From assembly GCA_028583415.1 (NCBI GenBank), contig CM053267.1:19785814-19849813 (forward strand): 64,000 nucleotides of DNA, given 5' to 3'. Every line of letters starts with the position of its first letter. Position 1 is the stretch's first letter. Origin of the DNA: Protea cynaroides. Its lineage: Eukaryota > Streptophyta > Magnoliopsida > Proteales > Proteaceae. The notes under the pieces are model-generated. The model saw nothing but the letters and a program-made list of their open reading frames with translations. It was not told the origin of the DNA and did not search any database. This document shows, piece by piece, positions 34,053-45,300 of this stretch. The translations under genes and the position numbers were made by a program.

Positions 34053-37000
34053 CTATAGTGTGCCAAGAGGCACCACTCCTAGTTGGTCTCTGAGTTTCTC
34101 AAAGGAGTCCTTTGGAAGAGCCTTGGTGAAGATGTCTGCCACCTGGTCTGCTGTAGGAACAAAATCCAGTCTCACTTCCCCTTCAAGCACCTTGTCCTTC
34201 AAGTAATGATATCTTATATCAATGTGTTTGGTTCTTGAGTGTTGCACCGCATTCTTAGAGATGTTAATTGCACTCATGTTGTCACATTTGATGACCACTG
34301 GCTCCTCACAAGTAACACTGAAATCTGACATCTGTCTTTTCATCCAGATTACTTGAGTGCATGTAGCTGCCGCTGCTATGTACTCTGCCTCTGCTGTAGA
34401 CAAGGAAACAAATTCCTGTTTCTTGCTGTGCCATGCTATTAAGCTCTCTCCCAAAAAGAATGCACCACCACTAGTACTCTTTCTATCATCAATGCTACCA
34501 GCCCAGTCTGCATCTGAAAATGCTGTCAAAGTAAAACTTCCAATCTTTGGATACCACAATCCATAGCCTATTGTGCCTTTCAAATATCTGAGTATTCTCT
34601 TCACTGCCATCAGGTGAGTCTCCTTTGGACAAGCTTGGAATCTGGCCACCAGGCATACTGCTTGCAAAATATCAGGCCTTGAAGCTGTCAAGTACAGTAA
34701 ACTGCCAATCATTGACCTATACAATGTCTGATCAACTGTTGGTGAATCATCTTCTGAGCTCAGCTTGATATTCACTGTCATTGGTGTCCGCACTGGTTTA
34801 CAGTCCTCCATCACAAATTTCTTCAACATCTCCTTGGTATATTTCATTTGAGAGATGAAGATGCCATTTTGCCTCTGCTGAACTTGTAGACCCAAAAAAT
34901 AGGATAACTCCCCTAGCATAGACATCTCAAACTCTGTCCTCATTTTCTCAGCAAATTTCTTACATAGCTTGTCACAATGTCCTCCGAAGATGATGTCATC
35001 CACATAGACCACAACTACTAGCTGACTACTATCTTCTGTCATGACATACAGATTGATGTCCACTATTCTCCTTCGCAACCCCAATTGATGCAAATAAGTG
35101 TCTAGTCTTGAATACCAGGCTCTTGGAGCTTGCTTCAACCCATATAAGGCCTTCTTCAGTTTGCACACCTTATCACCATCATCACAAAGCTGAAAACCCT
35201 CAGGTTGCTCAACATACACTTCTTCTTCAAGGTTACCATTTAAAAATGCAGATTTGACATCCATTTGGTACACCTTGAAGCCTTTGTGAGCTGCCAGAGC
35301 TAAGAACATCCTGATGGACTCAAGTCTAGCCACTGGAGCAAAAGTTTCCTCAAAGTCAATTCCTTCCACTTGGGCATAACCTTTACACACCAGTCTGGCC
35401 TTGTTCCTAACCACCTTTGCATCTTCATTCAACTTGTTCCTGAAGACCCATTTTGTGCCAATGACATTTTTGTCTGTTGGTCTTGGAACTAACTCCCATG
35501 TGTTATTCTTTTCAATTTGATCAAGCTCTTCATTCATGGCTTTCATCTAGTTTTCATCCTTGCCAGCTTCATATACAGTCTTAGGTTCCACTTCTGACAA
35601 TAAGGAGAAAGTAGCTATCTTCATTTTCCTGGTCTGCATCCCAGCATTGAGATCTCCAATCACTTGATGATTTGGATGAATCCTTAACCATTTATTGTCC
35701 TTTGGTCTTCCATCCTTTTGCATTTCCACCTCAACTTCTTGTGATTCTGATTCTTCCTCTGATTGTTGTTCTTTTTCAACTGCTACTATTTCATTATCTT
35801 TAAGTTCTTCAAACACTGGATTATCTGGCTCAGCTCTCTTGGAGTAGGGTAATTGTTCATCAATTCTGACATCAAAACTTTCGACCACCCTTTTTAGTCT
35901 CTTGTTGTAACATCTGTAAGCCTTGCTTTTGAAGGAGTATCCTAAAAAGATGCCTTCATCAGCTCTGTCATCAAACTTGCCAAGATTCTCTTCTTTCCTC
36001 TTGATGTAACACTTTGAACCAAAAACCCTGAGATACTTTACTGTAGCTTTCCTCCCAAACCACAATTCATAAGGTGTTTTGTTCTCATGAGGCCTTAGTA
36101 GACATCTGTTGGTAATATGCACTGCAGTATAGATGCCTTCTCTCCAGAAATGTTTTGCTGTGACATTTTCTGCCATCATAGTTCTAGCCATTTCTTGCAC
36201 TGTTCTATTCTTTCTTTCAACCACTCCATTTTGCTGAGGTGTTCTGGTTGCTGAATGTTGAATTCTAATCCCACTTTCATTGCAGAATTTGGTGAATTCA
36301 TTCCATGTAAATTCTTTGCCTTGATCAGACCTTAAACACTTAATTATGTTTCCTGTCTCATTTTCCACTCTCTTCTTGAATGCTTTGAACTTGTCAAGAG
36401 CTTCAGTTTTGTCCTTCAGAAACATCACCCAGGTCATCCTAGAGTACTCATCAATAAATAATATAAAGTACATTTCTCCTCCAATGGCTTGGGTTCTCAT
36501 TGGTCTATACAAGTCTGTGTGAATTAGGTCAAGTGGTTTGCTGACATGAAACTCCTTTGACTTGTATGTTGCTCTTGCCTGCTTTCCTTTCTGACATGGT
36601 CCACATACATGATTTTCTGGAACCTTCAAACTGGAAAGATCTCTCACTAACTCTTGTCTACTTATCTTGGCAAGGTTTTTGAAATTAATGTGCCCCAACT
36701 TTCTGTGCCACAACCAGTTCTCATCATCTTGACTCATCAAGCATTTGTTTTCATTGGTCTCTGAGAGAACATATAAGTTGCCTCCAGTTCTGATTCCATG
36801 TGCCACAGTCTTTCCCCTTTCAATGCTTTTAACTACACAATCGTTTTTGGTGAAAGTCACTTCATTACCCTGATCACAGATCTGACTAACACTCAGAAGA
36901 TTATGTTTTAGGCCATTAACATACAATACATTATAAGATTTCAATTTTCCACTATTGATGTTAACAGTTCCTCTTCCTTCAATTCTTGCACCATCGTTAT

Positions 37001-37103
37001 TTCCAAATCTAACTGATCCACTTTCTTCAGTATTTAGACTTGAGAAAATTTCTTTATTGCCTGTCATGTGAGTGGAGCATCCGCTATCAAGAATCCATGG
37101 CAA
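34053..37103 (-). pseudogene. Copia B protease, integrase, RT and RNase H (one nonsense break)
   Basis: In order on the minus strand: protease WILDSGCSTHMTG (near 37080); pre-integrase finger WLWHRKLGHINFKNL ... CGPCQKGKQ; integrase core with HTDL, CLRSDQGKEF and NGVVERKNRT supplying D, D and E; RT with GTKWVFRNKL, YQMDVKSAFLNG and VVYVDDIIFGG; RNase H with FSDADWAGSIDDRKSTSG, STAEAEYIAAA and CDNMSAINISKN; end at GVVPLGTL. All catalytic residues I can identify are present. The sole break in this stretch is a TAG at 35547-35549, where copia A has Trp (DASWLKAM against DEN-stop-MKAM), so TGG to TAG is the likely change. Confidence 0.94.
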
Positions 37104-39098
37104 AGGCCTACTGTTGGCCTTAAAGGCCGCCTACACAATGAAGGATGTATTGTTTTTCTTCTTGTTTTTCTCAACCCATATTGTATTTTCTTTCACTGTA
37201 ATGGGTTTTCTAACTCTTTCCTCTATAGCTCTTTCTTCTCTCTGAGCTTGTCTCCTGGGGGGATTTCTTCTGACATTCTTTCTAGGTTGCCTTTGAGATG
37301 GAAGGATGGTTTGGCAATATCTGGCTATGTGTCCAAACTTTTGACATCTAAAGCATTCAATTCTGTCTTCAACTAAATGTGCAAATCTATTTTTGCATGT
37401 AAATACTGGCTATATGTTTTGTCTTCTGCACTTTGCAACTCTGTGTCCATAACCATTACACCCATAGCAGTATCCTTTGAAGCTGTCTCCTTTCCTGAAT
37501 TTGTTTACTGTTGTAAAACCTTCTTTGTCAGTATTGTTCTTCAAGCAATTTTCAGCACTTGACTTCTTTTGTTTTGCCTTAACAAAAACAATGGGGTCCT
37601 CAGCAAAACCTTTGCCCTTAGCTTTCTCCATCATCTGCTCTTCATATCCAAGTCCTGTCTTATTAAGAGAGGATCATTGATAACTTAGGATTTCATCAAG
37701 CACATTTTCTTCTTCTTCAGTTTCTAGGTCAGACACCAATGGAGATGAGGTAGTAGCTTCTTTGTAACTTTTCTTTTTCTTCTCATACTCTGCAAGCTTT
37801 GTTTTTAATTTCAGAATTTCTTCCTCAAGCTTTGCACACTCATTTGTTTTTAAGGATAAAGCATTTTCGAGATCATTTTCAGTCTTCTTTGCTTCTTCAT
37901 TTGAGATTTTCAAAGTACTTATGAGCTCAGTTGCTTCATTGTACTTGTCATTTAATCTTTTGTTCTTCTTCCTTTCATCTCTGAGATCTGTAAGGGCTGA
38001 GTATAGTTCAGCTTCAAGATTGGCCTCATCTTCAAGATCATCTTTCCTTTTGGTAGCTTCATTGTCCTCAAGCATTTCATCAAATCTGACCATGAACAGA
38101 GTCTCACAGTCATCTTCCTCTTCTGAATCATCTGAGAATTGATTCTTCTTGGTCAACAGACTTCTCCTTTTTTGTATGAATTTTCTTTTACCTTTCTTGT
38201 CATGACTCTCCTTGGGGTCTTCATCATCAGAGTCATATACTCTTCCTTTCTTTTGATATTTTGATGCAAAGTGTCCTAGTCCTCCACAGTTGAAACAATT
38301 CAGTGTTGACTTTCTTTTGTATTTATCACTTCTCTTTTTAAGCCTTCTAGCAAGATAGGCTATCAATTCATCATCTGAGTCATCAGACTCACTAATCTCT
38401 TTTGCTTTTGATTTTTCACTTGGTTCTTTGATCTTCAATTTTCTCATGGCTTCAAAAGCTGCTTCCTTCTCTGTAGGGATTTCATCAACCATTCTCATTT
38501 CATAGGTCGTCAGAATACCATGTAAATCATCAGTGGTCAGGGAATCCAAGGTGTCCATCTCCTCAAGCACTGATACCTGGGCATCATATAGCTTGGGCAA
38601 AGTCCTTAGGATTTCCTTGACAACATGTATCTCCTTTATCTCTTCACCCAATGCTCTGATTGCATTGGTGATGCCATTCACCCGATTGAGATAGAACTCA
38701 ATGGTTTCTCCTTCAGACATCTTCAGACTCTCAAACTGAGATCTCAGAATTTGTAATTTAGCCTCTTTTATTTTATTATCTCCTTTATGCACACTTTTCA
38801 ATTTGTCCCAAATTTCTTTAGAGGTAGGACAGCTGATTACTCTGGTGAGCTCATTGCTAACAAGAGATGCTAAAAGAGCTGTGACTGCTTTAGCTTCATT
38901 TTCCCTTCTTTTCATCTCTACTGCATCTGTGATGTCTTCTTTGGGATGTGTGTATCCATTCTTTACTGCAAGCCAGACTCCATAGCCTTGAGATATCAGG
39001 TATGCTTCCATCCTGACTTTCCATACACTGTAGTTTGACCCGTCAAATAGTGGAATTCTTTCATCCCTGTGGTTGTCTTTACTGAATGCAATTTTCAC
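37104..39098 (-). pseudogene. Copia B gag with three zinc knuckles and coiled coil (three nonsense breaks)
   Basis: UBN2-type capsid (PLFDGSNYSVWKVRMEAYL, KEIWDKLKSVHKGD, LKMSEGETIEFYLNRVN), then knuckle 1 CFNCGGLGHFASKY (38256-38297), whose fourth ligand has become Tyr, then an acidic region and a coiled coil to about 37700. After a TGA (37674-37676) follow knuckle 2 CYGCNGYGHRVAKC (37428-37469), a TAG (37410-37412), knuckle 3 CFRCQKFGHIARYC (37314-37355) and a TAG (37131-37133) before the protease. All are in one frame with pol. The first codon of the open stretch is GTG; copia A has ATG near this point, so the start may have been lost. Confidence 0.9.
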
Positions 39099-39154
39099 TG
39101 CCTCTTACTTCTGCCAGTACCCGAAGTTGTTAGTCTTCCTCCCTAGGGAACCTT

Positions 39155-39166
39155 GCTCTGATACCA
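39155..39166 (-). promoter_or_regulatory. Primer-binding site of copia B, initiator tRNA-Met
   Basis: Minus-strand TGGTATCAGAGC, two bases inside the 5' LTR starting at 39169. Only about 55 bases separate it from the gag frame. Confidence 0.95.
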
Positions 39167-39168
39167 AT

Positions 39169-40966
39169 TGTGATTTCCAGGTTGACACTGAGAGGGGGGG
39201 TGAATCAGTACCCACTAAAAATCTTCCCAACTATGTGAGGTCTGTCCTTACTGATTTAACACTGCTGCCTTGAGCTTTCTGTCTTAGCTATGCTGTCTTG
39301 AGCTGACTAGTTCACATATCTGTTCATTTACACATTTCGTGTAACACACCATGCCACATACCTACAGGTATCCATACCAGAGGCTTGGCCTACCTAGTGT
39401 GTACACCCAGACCTGCAACCCATGCACTTCTCATACACAACAAAAATATTCACATCCACAAGACACACCATATAACGTGGTTCACCTATCACATACTGTG
39501 ATGGCTACTCCACGGGGCAATACCCTAACTAGGGTTTCGTATTATACCCAATACGCTACTTCAATAGTTTTTCTGCTGCTACAACAACTTGGTGCTACCA
39601 CCAATGTAATCCAAGCTGCAACTTGGAATTCTGGGCAACTACCCCTAATCCTGTCAAACCCCAACTTGACAGGTTACAATGAAATTGATATGTAATGTAT
39701 ACAAATCCTTCCCAACATAATGCATCTTACAACATAAGGTTTGCGTGCGTGATTACCTTCCCAGCGTGATCACAGCAAGTTTGGTGCTCACAACGTAGAC
39801 GTTCCAAGCTCTCTAGTAGTGATAGATAAGCTTCTTCAATAGAGTGGAACTCCGGCATTCTTCCAATGCATCTAGCACAACGTCATTCACATCAAACCAT
39901 CACTCATACTCACTCTTCCCTCCAAACTACTCAAATGATCATGTATATCAGATGGAGGAAGGTGGAGAGGGATTTTTATCTTCAAGAAAAGCCCCAAATC
40001 CTATTTTTCACCAAAACCCATAGCTCTTCACTTCAAAACCCTGGTTTTTTCATTCTAATACATTCTATTCAGAGAGAGAAGCTCGTGGGCTTTTTAATCA
40101 CCTCAATCGTAGATCGAACGGCCAAGATATGGCCATTTGAAGCTCGGTCGATCAGATTATTCCAAATGGAATCTTCTGGGCTGATTCCATGCGGCGCGAA
40201 GCACCGTAGCGCTCCCTCGTCTGACCTATCGTACACCAGTGTCGAGTTTTGATTGGCGGAGAAAGAATCAATTGAATCAGACCGTTAGATCGGTCAGTAA
40301 ACGGCGGGATCTTCTCTGGTCCATCCGATCGGCCTCATCACGTCAGGCGCGATCGGGAGAGACAGCATCCCTCGGATGAGCATCTTCGCCGCCGCTTCTC
40401 TGCGGCATTTCATCGAATGACTGGGGTGCATGCCGACTGCCCTGCGCATTCTCGCGGCGCTGGCTTGCAGCGCGCACGGCATGCTGCTTGCGCTGCTGTG
40501 CTGCGCTGTGCTGCTTGTCCCTGTGCGCGGCATGGCACGGCATGGGTGCTGCTGCGCGCGGGGCTCTGCTGCGCAGCATGCGCGGCTGTGCTGGTGCTGT
40601 GCTGCTGCTTGCGGCATGGCACCCTCCATGTGCGCGCTGGCATGGCCCTTGCAGTGCACATGGCCCCCCTTGCCGTGCATGCTGGCATGGCCTGCTGGCC
40701 TGGGCTGGCTGCCATGCTGGCCTGGCCACCCAAGGTGGGACCCACCCATTCTCTATCATATTTCTCTCTCCTCCATTTCTCTCTCTTCTTTCTCTCTCTT
40801 CTTATTTGGACTTTCTTCATTTGTCCTCTCACATCAACTGCTATTAGAGCACTGTCCCAGTCATCATGTCTCCTAGTGGGACTTCAGACACTCTCTCTCC
40901 TCCATATCACCTTGTCAAAGCAGAGTTGCCAACAATGACAATCTTAATTTGGCCAAAGTTCCAACA
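39169..40966 (-). repeat. 5' LTR of copia B
   Basis: 1798 bases paired with 31996-33788. The right boundary is fixed by CCAACA followed by the TTCAC duplication. It contains a GC-rich island at about 40410-40740. Confidence 0.95.
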
Positions 40967-40971
40967 TTCAC

Positions 40972-42741
40972 CCTATGTTTTCTCAGCATAAAACTAAGAG
41001 AGCAAACACTACCATGGTTCAGACTATACCAACAAGTGTCCAGTACCCACTGAACACAAATCAAAATGATAGATTATGGGGCTTATAGTGATGCCCTACA
41101 ATAAAAACCAGACTAGCAATGCTTTCAATATTCTTTTCGCCTAAGCTAGCATACAATAAACTCCCATACTAAGTAGGCATTTAAATATCTCAACCTACTC
41201 TAGCATACATGGCATTGAATCAATAGATAACAAAGGAGTTGAAAAAATCTCACAACCGAGGCTTTCAAGTGGCCGACAGCAACTTTGGAGCTCCACACTG
41301 CTCTCAATAAGCTTCAACAACATCTACCATTAACTAGACTTGATGCTCCAAGCATTTCTTTACATACAAACATCATTCTCTCTTTCACCACCACACAACC
41401 ACCATTCATGTGCAACAAAGATTCTACCAACCTCTCATTAGCATTTGGAACACCATGAATCAGAGATGGAGAGGTTGGTTGGACATTCAAAGCTCCAAAA
41501 ACTTAAAAAAACCTTCTTCTTTCTTGTCTTTCCTCTATTTCGATTTTTCTATATGACGGCCGACCTCATAACCATTCTCAATTGATAGAAAAACAAAAAC
41601 CTAGCTCGGAGCAATTTGAATCGTCGGATTTGGCCTCCAGATGGCCGAGTTATGAGAAAAACAAGTTCGGCCAATAGGATTAATTCAAACAGCATCTTTA
41701 AACTTCACTTGATGCAGCCACGAAGCACCGAAGCCGTGCCGCTGCTGACATGGCAGGCGCGGTATCGAGTTGTGATTGGTGGATGAGGGATCTTAGACAG
41801 TGGCCGTAGGATTATCTGCAAATGGCGGGATGAGATTTTGTCCATCGGATCGGCTTAATCACGTCACCGAAACTCGGACTTAATGATGGCCTTCGGATCT
41901 GGATCCATTGTGCCGCCTCAATGTATGCGCGCAACACCAAATCAAGGCGCCATCTTCATACAACGCGGCACACTTTATTAAGTTGCGCCCAGCCAATGGG
42001 CTTCTTCGCGGGAGCACCAAACTCCGTTGACCGAGAAACACTATAGCCCGCATTTATACTGTCTGTGATATCAGAATTTGAAGGGCATGGCTTCATCTTG
42101 GCCGTTGATACTGAATCTTCTCTTTTACGAACTGCCCAAAATGCCCCTGAAAATGCAAAATATGGCCTCTGTAACCAATTTTGATTTTATTAAACTTGCG
42201 CCAGAGACTGATTTCCAGAGAGCTTTTCTCTCTCCTGGAAATCAATCGAATACTTGATGTGCAAGAGTGGGAGTTTACAGGAGGGGCATGCAAGGCAGCC
42301 ATGCGAGCACGGTCAGCAGCTTGCGGTGTGCGGCATGGCATGCCATGGCTGCCCAACGGCTGTGTTGCTGGCCTGTGGGCCTTGCGGCATGGCATGTTGT
42401 GGTTGGCCTTGGCTGCCCAGCTGCTGTGCTGCTGGCCCGTGGTGTCGTGGCCCTCGGCCATGCTGGCAGCCATGGTGACATGCCACCTCGGCCTTTTGGG
42501 TCCCATAAACAATTTTCTCTCTCTCCTCTTTCTCTCTCTTGATTTCCTCTCTCTTTTAAGAAACACTGTCATAAACACCTGTAACATAGCCACATCACCT
42601 GTATCACTGTCACATCGCCTGTATCACTGTCATATCGCCTGTATCACTGTCAGCTTGCCTGTGGGGTCCGCAGACACTCTCTCTCATCAAACTTGGCCCA
42701 GTTAATCCAATTTGCCAACAATTACAATACGAAGGCCAACA
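40972..42741 (-). repeat. 5' LTR of copia A, second part
   Basis: Continues the LTR interrupted at 31995 and matches 24237-26032. It ends GGCCAACA, followed by TGTAG (42742-42746). The GC-rich island is at 42280-42480. Confidence 0.94.
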
Positions 42742-42746
42742 TGTAG

Positions 42747-43806
42747 GTGCTATTGATGGTAGGAGATCTGGGTCGAATAACTAGTTTGTGGAAGGTCTGA
42801 ATAGTCGTGAGAAAGGAAATGGAATTAGCTGAAAGGCTAGGATGCATCAGCGATGGGTGCTCTATGAGAAAGGAAATGGAGCAGTTCCCAATAATGAGCA
42901 ACAACATGTTGTTGGACAGAGATCTGTGGTTGAAGCTATGCATGGAGCATCATCTGAGTCGAGTGCATAAATTCCAGGTAATATGGCTTCTATTGGTAGA
43001 AGTTTTGCTTTGGTTCTCTCTAGTTTGCCTGATTTAAGCAATTTTCCTGAGCCTGTAGTTGAGGGAGGTATCATACGTGTGGTAATACCTCAGGCAGCTT
43101 ATGAACGTCAGCTTGAGAAATATAAGTTGGCTCTTATTGGCCGTGTATTTACTAAGGGCTTGCTTTTGAGAGATGTATTTAGAATCTTATTTGAGCAGTG
43201 GGGTCCCTCAAACAAATTTGAGATGACAGCATTGGGCATGGGGTTCCTGGTGTTTCGTTTTTCTCAATGGGGTCCATGGTAGCAGTGTGGAGAAGGGAAA
43301 ACACAAGAATTAATGGTCAACTTCTTAAGCTGCAAAGATGGGAACCGAATTTAATGTAAATAAAATTCAACCACCAAGGCAGACTCAATGGGTCAGGCTA
43401 CATGGATTGAAAATTGAGTTTTGGGATGAAGATATTATATTCTCCATAGGCAAGGCTTTGGAAAAACCTGTTAGGCTGGATAGAAACACCCAAGCAAAAA
43501 CCTATGGGAAATTTGCTCGTTTCAGTGTAGATATGGAAAGTGCTGGACCAAGGCCTAAAGAGGTGATGGTAGAGTGCCTTTCTAATGGGCAGCAGAGGTT
43601 TTTTAAACAGGCTATGGAATATGAAGCTCCAATTATTAGATGTGCTAATTGTGGCAGTTTTGGCCATGCTCTTGATGCTTATCCAAGGAGACATACGGAG
43701 GTGGATGAAAATACAAATGATGGGACAGGGAATGAAGATGGTAGTATAAATCTTGAAAGAGCTGAGAATGAGGATCAGGTACTAAGAGGTAGTACTGATC
43801 TGGGTT
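42747..43806 (+). pseudogene. LINE ORF1: DUF4283-like domain and CCHC knuckle (broken)
   Basis: After a decayed stretch (42747-42982) the frame at 42983 reads LPDLSNFPEPVVEGGIIRVV, QLEKYKLALIGRVF and LRDVFRILFEQWG, the RNA-binding DUF4283 pattern of plant L1 ORF1. A frameshift near 43290 leads to 43338-43806 (RQTQWVRLHGLKIEFWDEDI, IGKALEKPVRLDRNT, YGKFARFSVDM, VEYEAPIIRC-like) ending in a knuckle CANCGSFGHALDAYP, whose last Cys is replaced. ORF1 coats LINE RNA. An acidic tail with stops continues to about 44180. Confidence 0.85.
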
Positions 43807-44237
43807 GATTGGAAGATGTAATTGATGAGAAGGAAGCAGTGGATACAGTGCATGGGACGATGGATGGTGGGTTGGATGAGCTGGCTGGTGACATTGGAAT
43901 CATGCCCGGTTTTGGTGAAGATCCAGTGGATGTTGCAGAGGATCAAAGGGATGAGGGTCGAGTTGATTCTGGGATTATAGTTCGGGCTAACACTGGTAAT
44001 GGTGGAGCAGATATTTTGACTACATCTCTGGGTAAGGTGGAGGTGGTCTTTAATGATGTTTTGGTGGTGGATCAGAATATAAACATGAACGAGGGTGAAT
44101 TCTCTCAAGTAGGGAAACGACCACCAGCTCGGACTGGGGGTAGAGAAAAGAAGCAAGGGAGAAACAAGGGGAGGCTTTGAGCAATGTAGATGCTCGGCAA
44201 GCACTGTTGAAATCTCTTAGACAAAAAAGTAAGAAAT

Positions 44238-45300
44238 AAAAGTTCTATTCTGGAACATAAGGGGTATCTCGAACCAAAAATCTGAGATGAATTTTGAAAA
44301 TGTCGCTGAGTGAGAAGAATCCAGATGTATTGGGTTTTGCAGAGCTGATGGTAGATCATGGAAAGTTGCCAACTCTCTTATTGGATCGTAGGGGGTATGC
44401 ATGTAATTCATAATGTTACACTTGGCAAAATTCCTAACCTATGGGTTGTTTGGAAAAAGAATATCTCAAAGCCATCTGTGGTCTGTGTTTCTGATTAGTG
44501 TGTTTCTATGGACATTATGGTGGCTAGGGCTCGACACTATGTTTCCTTTGTATATGCTAATAATAGAAGGAATCTGAGGTGTGAACTGTGGACAGATATG
44601 GTGCCGCATTCTTCTATGGGAATTCCATAGCTGGTCTTGGGGGATTTTAATTGCTGTCTTTTCCCTAATGAAAAAGTGGGACCTGGTCAGTTTGTTGTGG
44701 GATCTACAGCGGATTTTGAAGCTTTTATTGACTCTGCCAATTTGTTGGCCATTACATCTTCAGGTCGAAAATTTACTTGGACAAATAATTGAGTTTCTGG
44801 TTGGGTGTCAGCAGTGTTAGATTGGAGCTTTGGTAAAAATGCTTGGTTTACATTATATGAGCAGGCTTTTCAACGAGTTCTGCCTAGAGTGGGATTTGAT
44901 CACTCGCCAATTCTGGTTAGTTGCTCCTTGATCCCTAAACCTCATAATGTGCCTTCAAAAATTAAGTGGTTTTGAATGGAGCATCCAACCTTCCTTGATG
45001 TTGTGCGGGAGGTGTGGAATAAGTGATCTGGGGTAGTCCATTCTATGTTGTGATTAATAAATTGATGAAGTTGAAGCTCGAGTTGAGGGCTTGGTCCAAA
45101 GATGCTTTTCCTAATATTGATAAGGAGGTTTTTAGACTTGGGTTAACCTGGAGGATGTGCAGGAGATTATGGAGATGGTGGGGTGTAATAATGCAATTCG
45201 AGAGCAGGAAGTGTTGGCTGAGAAGCTGCATGATGAAGCCTGTGCCCTACAGGAGGTCCTGTGGGCGGAGAAGGGAAGGATTAATTGGTTAAAATTTTGA
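44238..45300 (+). pseudogene. LINE ORF2: apurinic-type endonuclease domain (broken)
   Basis: Pieces in several frames give KVLFWNIRGISN (endonuclease start, near 44238), VLGDFNCCLFPNEK (near 44632, the GDFN metal-site motif), GRKFTWTNN (near 44766) and RVGFDHSPILV (near 44890, the catalytic DH-P motif). This domain nicks target DNA to start target-primed reverse transcription. Multiple frameshifts and stops (for example inside LSDR and after TWTNN) show it is dead. Confidence 0.82.

Larger units (their letters stand above)
31996..40966 (-). mobile_element. Copia element B (SIRE/Maximus-like), complete, nested in copia A LTR
   Basis: 8971 bases with 1793- and 1798-base LTRs, primer site (39155-39166), polypurine tract (33789-33803) and exact TSD TTCAC (31991-31995, 40967-40971). 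Gag to RNase H lies in one minus-strand frame from about 39098 to 34053 (about 1680 codons) interrupted by only four stops (TGA 37674-37676, TAG 37410-37412, TAG 37131-37133, TAG 35547-35549) and no frameshift that I can see. LTR divergence is about 4-5% in samples compared by eye. Its proteins are close to those of copia A, so the two belong to the same lineage. It is the innermost and youngest member of the stack. Confidence 0.95.
23889..42741 (-). mobile_element. Copia element A (SIRE/Maximus-like), split by copia B
   Basis: Minus-strand element with LTRs at 23889-26032 and 31647-31995 + 40972-42741, tRNA-Met primer site (31633-31644), polypurine tract (26033-26047) and exact TSD TGTAG (23884-23888, 42742-42746). 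Polyprotein order gag-PR-INT-RT-RNase H is Ty1/copia. The long gag with coiled coil, long LTRs and the ACTGAGAGGGGGGGTGAATC motif at the LTR edge suggest SIRE/Maximus, which is inference. At least four frameshifts and several stops are present. LTR divergence is about 3-6% in samples compared by eye. Confidence 0.92.

Noticed and set aside
42722..42943. Open frames opposite LINE ORF1 and ORF2 (for example 43398-43694, 43782-44204, 46438-46758)
   Set aside because: They are antisense shadows of the LINE coding strand with no recognisable domain.
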